From assembly GCA_002371025.1 (NCBI GenBank), contig DFFQ01000136.1, positions 1 through 26,940 on the forward strand: a stretch of 26,940 nucleotides of DNA, in the 5' to 3' direction. This DNA comes from Lachnospiraceae bacterium UBA3772 (GTDB taxonomy: Bacteria; Bacillota; Clostridia; Lachnospirales; Lachnospiraceae). The notes below the pieces were generated by a model. The model searched no databases, was not told the origin of the DNA, and saw nothing but the letters and a program-made list of their open reading frames with translations. Shown one piece after another: positions 16,047 to 24,023 of the stretch; the stretch's first letter is position 1; the number at the start of each line of letters is the position of its first letter. A program made the position numbers and the translations under genes.

Positions 16047-17303
16047 TTAAGGTCTCTGTCCCGGACCTCCCATCTGACCCGGGTCACCCATCTGACCTTG
16101 ACCGCCCATCTGTCTTCCACCGCCCATCTGATCTTCCGGCATCGTGGTTACAACTTCTCCATTAATAGTTACTGTTCCACCATTAATAGTTCCGCTTCCA
16201 TCGTGATCGAAAGAAGAAGTTGGTGCTGTAATAGTTATCACTCCATCATTAACTACGATATCACCATTGGCATCTACTGCATCTGTATCTCCGGCTCCCA
16301 TTGTAATAGTGGTATTTCCGCCATTGAATGTGATAAGCGGGCTTATGGCATTACTCTTATGAGCTGCATTGATTCCATCATCACTGGCATTAATTGTTAT
16401 ATTTCCATCATTTATCTCAACCTGTGTCGCTTCTATTCCTTCAGCCGCATCTACAGTTATATCTCCACCGCTGATAACTACGGTTGTTGTGGCGTGTAAT
16501 CCGTCATCTCCAGCCTTGATATTAAATGTGCCACCTGTGATTTCTATATTTCCAACAGAATCATCATCATTACACTCAGCATGAAGTCCGTCATCTTTTG
16601 CATTGATCGTAAATGATCCATCTTCTACTTCTATTGAATTATTTGCTCTTACAGCATTTTTACTTGATGTGATCTTATATTCTCCACCTTCAAATTTAAT
16701 ATCATCTTTTCCAGTTATAGTATTAAGTGACTCTGTCTCAGAAGAATCTAATGTAAGGCACGCCTCTCCATCAAATTTAATATCATCTTTTGCGTAAATA
16801 ACTGCATCAGGTGTTGTATCTCCATCATCTTCTATAGTTCCAGTAACTTTAAGACTAGAAGCAGTTTTTGTTGTGATGGTAGTTTTAGCAGCTGACACAA
16901 CATATATACAAGGTTTATTGGTATTTACAATACTAACTCCATCCAATACGATATTTACCTTTGCATTTTCCTTATCAGCCTCAATTCTTATAGTACAATT
17001 CTTTACACTGCCTGTAATATAATAAGTTCCCTCTTCTGTTATAGTTATATCTTTTTCATCGCTAAGAGTGATGTTAGATGTTAATTCATTTGTATCAGCA
17101 CTGTTAGTAGTATCAGCTGACATATCAGTTGCCTTTACTTCCTCTTTCTTTTCAGTAACTGCTTCTGTTGTAACTGAAGTTGATGTTTCAGTAGATACGT
17201 TATCAGATCCACCAGTAGAACCACAGGCTGCAAGTGAAGCAGCAAGCAGAATTCCGATTCCTGATGCAATAATTCTTTTCCTAAAAACTAAATATTTATT
17301 CAT
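16047..17303 (-). CDS. Beta-helix-like lipoprotein, DUF4353 family
   Basis: A 418-residue exported lipoprotein. The signal peptide has a basic start (FRKRIIASG) and a LAAC lipobox, with lipidation at C27. A Thr/Ser/Glu-rich linker runs to about residue 75. The body is a series of strand repeats with the recurring patterns DDGLHA, GGTFNIKA, GDITVDA and DDGINAA, indicating a right-handed beta-helix. DUF4353 members are annotated as carbohydrate-binding-domain proteins. The last 30 residues are Gly/Met/Gln-rich, built from MGG-type repeats such as GGQGQMGDPGQMGGPG. AGGGAGG six bases before the ATG fixes the start. The acidic loops could bind calcium. It is monocistronic or read from the upstream EAL gene, 106 bases away. 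Ligand and role are unknown; attachment to the outer face of the membrane is well supported. Confidence 0.88.
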   Translation of the reverse strand: MNKYLVFRKRIIASGIGILLAASLAACGSTGGSDNVSTETSTSVTTEAVTEKKEEVKATDMSADTTNSADTNELTSNITLSDEKDITITEEGTYYITGSVKNCTIRIEADKENAKVNIVLDGVSIVNTNKPCIYVVSAAKTTITTKTASSLKVTGTIEDDGDTTPDAVIYAKDDIKFDGEACLTLDSSETESLNTITGKDDIKFEGGEYKITSSKNAVRANNSIEVEDGSFTINAKDDGLHAECNDDDSVGNIEITGGTFNIKAGDDGLHATTTVVISGGDITVDAAEGIEATQVEINDGNITINASDDGINAAHKSNAISPLITFNGGNTTITMGAGDTDAVDANGDIVVNDGVITITAPTSSFDHDGSGTINGGTVTINGEVVTTMPEDQMGGGRQMGGQGQMGDPGQMGGPGQRP

Positions 17304-17409
17304 AATTATCCTCCCTTTAATATCTCTGTTGTTTTTTTATGTGTTTCTATGATAGAGATAATAAAGGTGAAACCTTAAATTATACTTAATTATTTTTTAT
17401 TTTAAAAAT

Positions 17410-19782
17410 TCATTTCTCTTTATTTAAAATTTCTTCAAATTGCTTTGAATCTACCGGCTTATAAAATAAGTAACCCTGTATCATGTCACATTCCGCATCC
17501 AAAAGGAACTCTCTTTGTAACTCCGTCTCGACTCCTTCAGCAACTACATCAGCTCCAAGGGCATGAGCCATGCCTATGGTAGTTCTTATTATAGCTTCCG
17601 CTGCCTTACTTACACCTATCTTTTTTACAAATCCCATATCAAGCTTAATGGTATCAAACTCAAATGTCTCTAATGTAGAAAGAGATGACATTCCACTTCC
17701 ATAATCATCAAGTAATACCTTAATGCCAAGTTTCTTTAATTTATTAAGATAATAAAGGGCTTCTTTTTCAAGTACTGCATATGCTGACTCAGTAACTTCA
17801 ACCTTAATAAGCTTATCAATATCTTTAATACTGGCTATTTTATTAATTGTTTCATCCATAAGCAAAGGATCATAAAAATCCATTCTTGAAAGATTTACAG
17901 CACATGGAACTGTTACAAGTCCTTTATTTCTTCTCTCAATCCCAAGGCTTGCAACCGCATCCATCATATATCTTGTGATCTTTGATATCTCACCATTTTC
18001 TTCAAATGTTGTGATAAAAAAAGAAGGCGGAAGCATTCCCATACTGTGATGCTTCCATCTTACAAGAGCCTCAGCACTTACTATCTCTTTAGTAAGAGTA
18101 TCCACTATCGGCTGATAATATGGAATGATATCTTTATTCCTAATTCCATCTGAAAGATCCTGAATAAGAATATGTCTCATGTCATACTCTGTTATCATTT
18201 CCCCATCATAAACCCTGATGTTTTCATTCAAAGCTTCATTTATCTTATTCTCAGCCAGCTTTGCACAATCTAACATATGAGTTACAGAGACATCTGGATT
18301 CTCTATCGGATAAACACCAAGTCTTATATGAAATACATATTGTTTATATTTTTCTTTATAGATCTGTCTGCAGACTTTTTTAAGATTTTCTTTTTCCAAG
18401 TATCTATTTTCAACCACAAGGGCATAATGATCTGCGTCCAGATGGCCTATAAGTAAAGGTTTTAATCCATTTCTAAGAGCATCTCTTTCCTGAAATATTA
18501 TAAGATCTCCCTTTTTTTCGCCAAAAAGATTATTTATAGCCTTAAAATTCAAAATGTTTGTAAAACAAAGAGAATAATTGTTAGTACTTCCTATGGAAGG
18601 AAGAGCATTTTTTAAAGTTCTTATAAATCCTATCCTTGAATAGATATCTGTCATCCAGTCATGGTCAAGAGTAAATGCAATATCAACAATGATACACATT
18701 AATTCACCCTTACACACAGTCCTGAATATTCTTACATTTTCAGCTCTTGTTCCCTCTTCTGTATCTACATGAAATGTAGCAACAAATATCCCCGTCTTTT
18801 CAATTTCCTGAATTACAAGATCCAGTGCAGTTCCATCATCCATAGCCTTTCTTTCTTCATCAACTATCATACCTGCAACTGCATCCAGAAATCCCCGGTA
18901 AGTCCTTACTCTAAGATCATCAAAGCCTTTTTTCTTAAAGAAATCACTGTAATGGATAAAATCGATCTTATCATTTTCTATATCCACCTTAAAAACCGCA
19001 TCATAGCCTACATTTGATATGACCTTCCACTCATCTGCTTTTATCATTCTGTCAAAGGTATGAACCATTCCAGTCTTTATAGGATATATCTTTCCATCAA
19101 AAAGAACTTCTGCCTCTCCAAAAAGCTGAGTCTCTCCATCTTTTATCATAAAATAACTTCCATCCGGAAGCAGATAAAGTTTTCTTTCATAGGAAAAAGG
19201 GATAAATATATCATTCATCATATGTTTTCCATCAAGAATAACCTCTTTTAGATACCCGCTGTGAGGAATGATATTTATATCTGTAAGGCCGAGTCCCTCA
19301 GTAAAATATATAAAATCTTTATCTATAGCTTCCCCTTTTTCTTCAGGGATAAGAAAAACACTGCTTGCTGCATTTACGGAACCCGCACTAAGTCCTATAA
19401 AAATCCCGTTAAATTCCTTTAAAGCTTCTTTTAATCCTGTTTCTTTAATGAATTTATTCTCAGTTGGGCAATGTCCACCTGAAAGATAGATAACATCTGC
19501 CCAGTGGATCATTTTTTTAATATCCTCATTATTTCTATGATCATAGATATTTACATTTTCTATAGAAAATCCCGCCAAAGAAAAGCCATCCATTATTCTT
19601 TTCTTCTTAAAATCATTTTCAGGGAAATCCTCTGGATCGCTGGCAATTATAAGAATATTGGAATTATCCTTCCAGTATTTTTTCAGATTATAAATAAAGT
19701 CGTTACTATCCATAAGCGGACTTGGAATATAACTTTCTTTATCTGTATTTACGATAAAACTACTTGTAAGAAATGTTATCAT
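17410..19782 (-). CDS. S51 peptidase-like/PAS-like/degenerate GGDEF/EAL fusion
   Basis: A 790-residue protein with an unusual domain order. Residues 1-240 match the peptidase E/cyanophycinase (S51, class I glutamine amidotransferase-like) fold: LTSSFI at the start, IIASDPEDF (45-53), IYLSGGHCPTEN (98-109), the nucleophile elbow GLSAGS with S132, a candidate catalytic His in IIPHSG (H174), acidic residues at 147-154, and the closing FGEAEVLFDGK. Residues 255-370 look PAS-like. Residues 373-515 form a GGDEF fold whose signature has become GHLDADHY, so cyclase activity is unlikely. Residues 530-785 are an EAL domain with E571, N630, EVTE (662-665), DDYGSG from D692, K713, EGVE from 749 and Q769, so phosphodiesterase activity is likely. 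GGGGA lies about nine bases before the ATG. There is no signal peptide, so a cytoplasmic protein is expected. Confidence 0.92.
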   Translation of the reverse strand: MITFLTSSFIVNTDKESYIPSPLMDSNDFIYNLKKYWKDNSNILIIASDPEDFPENDFKKKRIMDGFSLAGFSIENVNIYDHRNNEDIKKMIHWADVIYLSGGHCPTENKFIKETGLKEALKEFNGIFIGLSAGSVNAASSVFLIPEEKGEAIDKDFIYFTEGLGLTDINIIPHSGYLKEVILDGKHMMNDIFIPFSYERKLYLLPDGSYFMIKDGETQLFGEAEVLFDGKIYPIKTGMVHTFDRMIKADEWKVISNVGYDAVFKVDIENDKIDFIHYSDFFKKKGFDDLRVRTYRGFLDAVAGMIVDEERKAMDDGTALDLVIQEIEKTGIFVATFHVDTEEGTRAENVRIFRTVCKGELMCIIVDIAFTLDHDWMTDIYSRIGFIRTLKNALPSIGSTNNYSLCFTNILNFKAINNLFGEKKGDLIIFQERDALRNGLKPLLIGHLDADHYALVVENRYLEKENLKKVCRQIYKEKYKQYVFHIRLGVYPIENPDVSVTHMLDCAKLAENKINEALNENIRVYDGEMITEYDMRHILIQDLSDGIRNKDIIPYYQPIVDTLTKEIVSAEALVRWKHHSMGMLPPSFFITTFEENGEISKITRYMMDAVASLGIERRNKGLVTVPCAVNLSRMDFYDPLLMDETINKIASIKDIDKLIKVEVTESAYAVLEKEALYYLNKLKKLGIKVLLDDYGSGMSSLSTLETFEFDTIKLDMGFVKKIGVSKAAEAIIRTTIGMAHALGADVVAEGVETELQREFLLDAECDMIQGYLFYKPVDSKQFEEILNKEK

Positions 19783-19897
19783 ATGCTTTTTTCCCCATTA
19801 GTACCAACCAATCAGCTACTTTTAATTTTACCACCACGGCAATGCACAATGTTAATAATTCACAGTTTATTTAAAATTTTATTAAGAAAAATTTAAG

Positions 19898-19926
19898 TTG
19901 GTAAAACGGTCGATTTATGATATCTT
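19898..19926 (+). promoter_or_regulatory. Extended -10 promoter of the ATP-grasp gene
   Basis: TTGGTA (19898-19903), a 17-base spacer and TATCTT (19921-19926) with TG one base before the -10 precede the coding start by about 50 bases. Confidence 0.55.
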
Positions 19927-19977
19927 ATTCATTGGAATTTTTTCTTAAATTCTAAACTATTTTATGAGGTGAAACTG

Positions 19978-21024
19978 TTGAGTAAATGTAATAAGTTTAC
20001 TGTTCTTCGTGCGCGCATTAAGAGCGGTAGCGTATCAAAAATGTGGAATTTTGCAAAAGTGATCCACAAAGAAAAGGGATATCCAACCTTTTTTATCTTT
20101 TTAGATATGGGCTTTTGTATTATAAAATATGGCATTGGTTATCAGGAATACCGTGGATATAATTTTGATGGCAAGAGCCCACGTCTCCGCCGTACTTTTA
20201 TGACTATGAATCATAATATTGCTCTTACAAGAGAGCTTAATCAGAAGGATAAAAATCCTATTCTTAAAGATAAACTCTTATTCATGGAAACATATAAAGA
20301 TTTTATCGGCCGCGAATTCTTAGATCTTCGTAAAACATCCTTAGAGGACTTTGAATCATTTGTAAATCGCCATGAATATATCATCGCTAAACCATTTGAT
20401 AATTTCGGCGGGCTTGGAATAAGAAAATATACTAAAGATGAGATCACTAACGGAGGGGCTTCTAATATTAAAGCCGTTTATGATGATCTTTTAAAGAACA
20501 ATGTTGTAGACATTGAAGAAGGAATCACTCAGCATCCTGAGATGTCACGCCTTTATCCATATAGTATCAATACTTTAAGAATTGCTACTATAAGAGGTGA
20601 AAATGGACCTGACTTCTTCTATGCCATCCTTAGAATGGGTGTCAATAAGAGTTTCCTTGATAATGCCACTTCAGGAGGCATTTACACTTCTGTAGATAAA
20701 GATGGTACTATAAGATTCGATGCTTACGCTGAAAAGAAGGGTATATATTACGATAAACACCCTGATACAGGCGTTGTATTTAAAGAGTTTAAGGTTCCGA
20801 TGATGAAGGAAGCTATTGAACTTACTAAGAAAGCTGCACTTTTAGTTCCTGAACTTGGTTATATCGGATGGGACGTTGCCATCTCCGATAAGGGACCTGT
20901 CATCGTAGAAGGAAATGACATTCCTGGTTATGATATGCCACAGAACGCTGCATGGCATCCAGACGGAAAAGGAATTCTTCCTGATATTGAAAAAATCCTC
21001 GGACATAAATGTCCAAAATTATAA
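19978..21024 (+). CDS. Sugar-transfer-associated ATP-grasp protein
   Basis: A protein of about 348 residues resembling the ATP-grasp family found with sugar-transfer and exopolysaccharide genes, whose members ligate or modify surface-glycan building blocks. The ATP-grasp pattern is visible: the ATP-binding strand EYIIAKPFDNFGGLGIRKY, the SINTLRIATIRG segment, and the metal- and ATP-binding end VPELGYIGWDVAISDKGPVI followed by VEGNDIPGYD. The frame also allows a GTG at 19969, but that codon lies inside GAGGTG, which is the right distance (six bases) from the TTG at 19978, so TTG is the better start. It stands alone between a leftward EAL gene and a convergent ABC operon. The acceptor substrate is unknown. 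Confidence 0.85.
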   Translation: MSKCNKFTVLRARIKSGSVSKMWNFAKVIHKEKGYPTFFIFLDMGFCIIKYGIGYQEYRGYNFDGKSPRLRRTFMTMNHNIALTRELNQKDKNPILKDKLLFMETYKDFIGREFLDLRKTSLEDFESFVNRHEYIIAKPFDNFGGLGIRKYTKDEITNGGASNIKAVYDDLLKNNVVDIEEGITQHPEMSRLYPYSINTLRIATIRGENGPDFFYAILRMGVNKSFLDNATSGGIYTSVDKDGTIRFDAYAEKKGIYYDKHPDTGVVFKEFKVPMMKEAIELTKKAALLVPELGYIGWDVAISDKGPVIVEGNDIPGYDMPQNAAWHPDGKGILPDIEKILGHKCPKL

Positions 21025-21028
21025 AGTA

Positions 21029-21085
21029 AGTTAACATAAAAATGGACCACAGCCCCCGGGACTGTGGTCCATTTTTATGTTAACT
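21029..21085. terminator. Bidirectional terminator with 24-bp perfect stem
   Basis: Arms 21029-21052 and 21062-21085 are perfect reverse complements of 24 bases around a 9-base C/G-rich loop. The strongest part is ATGGACCACAG with its complement, flanked by an A-run and a T-run that suit termination on both strands. It sits between the convergent ATP-grasp and ABC-permease stops. Confidence 0.9.
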
Positions 21086-21090
21086 AAACT

Positions 21091-22779
21091 TTACTCCCCT
21101 AACTGGCTTAAATTATCTAATCCTTTTGTCATAGACTTTTTATATATCCATATATCTGCTATAACAAAAACAATTAAAACTATTAAAGCAGTAAGCCAGG
21201 TACTTAGTCCGCATCTTATCATTAAATACATTGAAAGAAATCCCACCGCCGCAACAATTATCGCTATTGCCATAGCAAAAAATGTATTGTAGTTTTCCCT
21301 TAAGGAAGAAAGTGCATCTTCCCATTCCAGCTTAGGATTTATTGAATCAATATACATTCCCATATAAGTTATAAAGAAAATAGCTGCAAACATAAGAAGA
21401 ACTATAAGGACTGCCATCGGTATTCCAAGACCTATATAGATAAGCCCCGCCACAAAAAATGGAATCGTCCCGATAGAACTAAAGAATAGACTTACTAAAG
21501 CTTTTGCATTCCACTGAGTCTTAAAATCTACCGGAATATATTTTATAAATTCAATCCCCTGCCCCTCTCTTGAAAATGAGTTAGATCCCAGTGAATTCAT
21601 AGCTGTCATTATAACTGCCACTAAAAAACCAGCATAAAGAATTATAGCATCCATAGAGACTACTCCAGTCTTATGCCCCATCTTATAGCTTTCAAGAGAT
21701 ACTATGGATATGTCGATATTTCTTAACTTTATTATTATAAATACAAATATCGGCCAGATAAATGTAGCCATTATGCAGTTTGTAAAATACACCTGAGTCC
21801 TTACAAGACCTTTTACTTCTTTAAAAAACAACGTTGCAAGTCGGGTCTTTTCTTTAAATACTTTCCTATCTTTCTTTATCTTTTCTTCTAATGCAGCTTC
21901 CTTCTTTCCTGAGCCTTCCCCCATTACAGAAACTGACTTAATATAATATCTCTCAGCAATAAGAAGGAAAAGTACGACAAGTCCCAGTGAAATCGCCGTA
22001 TAGCCTAAGAAATAAAGGAAATTTCCAGTCTTTAGATATTTTCCAAAAAGGATTATCTGTGGAAAGAGGATCTTCATCATCTTAATAAATGCTACGTCTC
22101 CCTTAGAAGCATTTAGAATAAATTCCTCAATATCAATACTGGAAATGGATAAAATTGCCTCTATCATCACCACAAAGACTAAAAACATAAAGATAAGTGA
22201 AATTCGTCTCACCTGATCTTTATTCTTTATAACCTTTGTAAAGTTCATCATAAGTATTCCTATTATGGCACAGGCCGCCATTGGAGCAAGTGAAAGGAAA
22301 AGCCCTCCAATGATCGCTATTATCCACTCAAAAATATTTAAGCCTACCGCAAGGCCATAACCTGTGATACCTGCTATAACAAGCAGGCACTGCATTACAC
22401 TTTCACCGATAAAAACCGCTGTAAATCTTGCTCCCGCTATCTCCCATGAATGCAAAGGAAGCGGCAGAAGCTTTTCAATATCCGCCGAAAAATAAAGCTC
22501 GCTGAAGATTACATTTACGCCAAAGATCACTGTAAATATAGAAATAAAACAGAGCATAAGGGTTATCATAAAACTCTTATCTCCATTTTCCATAAGACTC
22601 TTTGTAGCAAGAAAAGTGAAAATGCCACTGACCACTACCACTGGTATCATTACAAATACAATGGCAAAAATACTTAAGGCGATATTTTTAATCTTTCGCC
22701 CTTTATCTTTAGGATCATCCATGGCATTGGATTTCAGCATTGTTTTGGTCAGCAGCCTGTATTTTGAAAAATATGACAT
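21091..22779 (-). CDS. ABC-2 type exporter permease
   Basis: A 562-residue membrane protein with about twelve hydrophobic segments in two halves, separated by a polar stretch around residues 290-325 (GEGSGKKEAALEEKIKKDRK). An early cytoplasmic loop carries ELYFSADIEKLLPLPLHSWE, a pattern recalled from large clostridial ABC-2 permeases in which the phrase 'LLPLP' precedes a helix bundle. It follows its ATPase by 13 bases and is surely co-expressed. The start is the ATG at 22779, close behind the ATPase stop. Substrate is unknown; peptide, antibiotic or lipid export are all possible. The gene ends six bases from the shared terminator. Confidence 0.85.
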   Translation of the reverse strand: MSYFSKYRLLTKTMLKSNAMDDPKDKGRKIKNIALSIFAIVFVMIPVVVVSGIFTFLATKSLMENGDKSFMITLMLCFISIFTVIFGVNVIFSELYFSADIEKLLPLPLHSWEIAGARFTAVFIGESVMQCLLVIAGITGYGLAVGLNIFEWIIAIIGGLFLSLAPMAACAIIGILMMNFTKVIKNKDQVRRISLIFMFLVFVVMIEAILSISSIDIEEFILNASKGDVAFIKMMKILFPQIILFGKYLKTGNFLYFLGYTAISLGLVVLFLLIAERYYIKSVSVMGEGSGKKEAALEEKIKKDRKVFKEKTRLATLFFKEVKGLVRTQVYFTNCIMATFIWPIFVFIIIKLRNIDISIVSLESYKMGHKTGVVSMDAIILYAGFLVAVIMTAMNSLGSNSFSREGQGIEFIKYIPVDFKTQWNAKALVSLFFSSIGTIPFFVAGLIYIGLGIPMAVLIVLLMFAAIFFITYMGMYIDSINPKLEWEDALSSLRENYNTFFAMAIAIIVAAVGFLSMYLMIRCGLSTWLTALIVLIVFVIADIWIYKKSMTKGLDNLSQLGE

Positions 22780-22792
22780 AGCTCCTCGCCTC

Positions 22793-23512
22793 CTATACTG
22801 TAAGTTCCATGAATATCTCTTCTAAAGTTGCTCCCTTATGTTTATCCTTTAATTCGTCTAAAGTTCCATAATAAAGCATCTTCCCCTTATTTATAATTAT
22901 TACCTTATCACAAAGTTTCTCTGCTACTTCAAGTACGTGGGTTGAAAAAAGCACGCTGTTTCCTTTATCTGCATGAGCTCTCATCATTGTCTTAAGCTTA
23001 AATGCAGCTTCCGGGTCAAGTCCCACCATAGGCTCATCCAAGATCCATACATAAGGATCATGCACAAGCGCTGCCACCACCATAGTCTTTTGCCTCATAC
23101 CATGAGAATAGCCGGACATTTTCTCATTTAAAACATCCTCTATACCAAATTCCTTAGCAAAATAAATGGTCCTTTCTTTTCTTTTATCTTCCGGGACATT
23201 ATAGATATCTGCCATAAAGTTGATAAATTCAAGACCTGTAAGCTTAAGATACATATCAGGGTTATCAGAGATATAACCTATGATCTCCTTCGCCTTAAGA
23301 CTTTCCTTTTCCATATCGATGTCATTTATAAGAACTTTACCTGAATCAGGCTTTAGGATTCCTGTAAGCATCTTGATTGTAGTAGTCTTTCCGGCTCCAT
23401 TTTTCCCAATAAAGCCAACAATCTCCCCATCATTCACTGTAAAGGAAATGTCATCCACCGCCTTAATATCTTTTGATTTATATGTTTTACTTAAGTTTTT
23501 AACTTTGATCAT
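22793..23512 (-). CDS. ABC-2 type exporter ATPase
   Basis: A 239-residue ABC ATPase of the drug/peptide-exporter (CcmA/EcsA-like) branch. Walker A is GKNGAGKT at residues 36-43, the signature is the variant YSHGMRQK (135-142) typical of ABC-2 exporters, Walker B is VWILDEP with D159 and E160, and the D-loop VGLD and H-loop STHVLEVAE are present. The C-terminal tail (KGKMLYYGTLDELKDKHKGA, then LEEIFMELTV) is the usual one for this branch. AAAGGAGTCCTT directly before the ATG supports the start. It forms an operon with the permease at 21091-22779. No regulator of the GntR or two-component type, which often accompanies such pairs, lies next to it. Confidence 0.93.
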   Translation of the reverse strand: MIKVKNLSKTYKSKDIKAVDDISFTVNDGEIVGFIGKNGAGKTTTIKMLTGILKPDSGKVLINDIDMEKESLKAKEIIGYISDNPDMYLKLTGLEFINFMADIYNVPEDKRKERTIYFAKEFGIEDVLNEKMSGYSHGMRQKTMVVAALVHDPYVWILDEPMVGLDPEAAFKLKTMMRAHADKGNSVLFSTHVLEVAEKLCDKVIIINKGKMLYYGTLDELKDKHKGATLEEIFMELTV

Positions 23513-23659
23513 AAGGACTCCTTTATCTTTATTACCTGATCCACTGCCAGATGAACTATTCTGAATCTATCCCTTTCAAATATTTCCTATTCATTTTTAA
23601 TAAACAATACCTTCATATAATCCATCCCCTATCTTTTGAAGAAAAACTTAAAGGATAAC

Positions 23660-23920
23660 TCAACTTTTGTTATTCCTCCTGTTTTTTAGATGAATTCTAA
23701 CATCTTCCTCTGAAATCCAGCCCTTCTCTTCTGCTGAACGAATCCCAGCATTCAATTCACACATTAACTGAATCATCGCCTCAGCTTTTTGAAAATTCCC
23801 TTCATCGTCTATAGTTCTTGAAGCATACGAAACATGACCATTGGGGGTAAAATATACAGCTGAATCATCTTTATTATTTTCAAGAACGCCTCCATATTTT
23901 TTCAAATCTATTACAGACAT
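23660..23920 (-). CDS. Small protein, weakly antitoxin-like
   Basis: An 86-residue protein with AAGGAGT seven bases before its ATG and a -10-like TATAAT upstream, so it is very probably expressed. I do not recognise it firmly. The shape recalls Phd/YefM-type antitoxins: an N-terminal beta region (AVYFTPNGHVSYASRTIDD, compare the family pattern of a V-hydrophobic-T-x-NG stretch) followed by a helical tail (MIQLMCELNAGIRSAEEKGW, then ISEEDVRIHLKNR) like those that wrap a toxin. No intact toxin lies downstream. It could equally be an unrelated orphan, and the antitoxin idea is inference from pattern alone. Confidence 0.7.
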   Translation of the reverse strand: MSVIDLKKYGGVLENNKDDSAVYFTPNGHVSYASRTIDDEGNFQKAEAMIQLMCELNAGIRSAEEKGWISEEDVRIHLKNRRNNKS

Positions 23921-23948
23921 ATTCTTTACTCCTTACAATAATGCTTTA

Positions 23949-23954
23949 ATTATA
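23949..23954 (-). promoter_or_regulatory. -10 box upstream of the 86-residue protein
   Basis: A consensus TATAAT on the minus strand lies about 30 bases before the start at 23920. No good -35 box is seen at 16-18 bases. Confidence 0.4.
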
Positions 23955-24023
23955 CTATAAAAAACAATCCGCTACGATTATTTATAAAATTCTTCAAAAC
24001 CTCATGGATGATAACAGATATTT

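Noticed and set aside
16098..16499. 133-residue plus-strand frame with Ser/Ile/Tyr repeats
   Set aside because: The repeats mirror the beta-helix repeats of the leftward lipoprotein on the other strand.
17366..17378. AAGGTGAAACCTT as a terminator between the S51-EAL gene and the lipoprotein gene
   Set aside because: The stem is only five A/T-rich pairs around three bases and has no proper T-run, so it is too weak to call.
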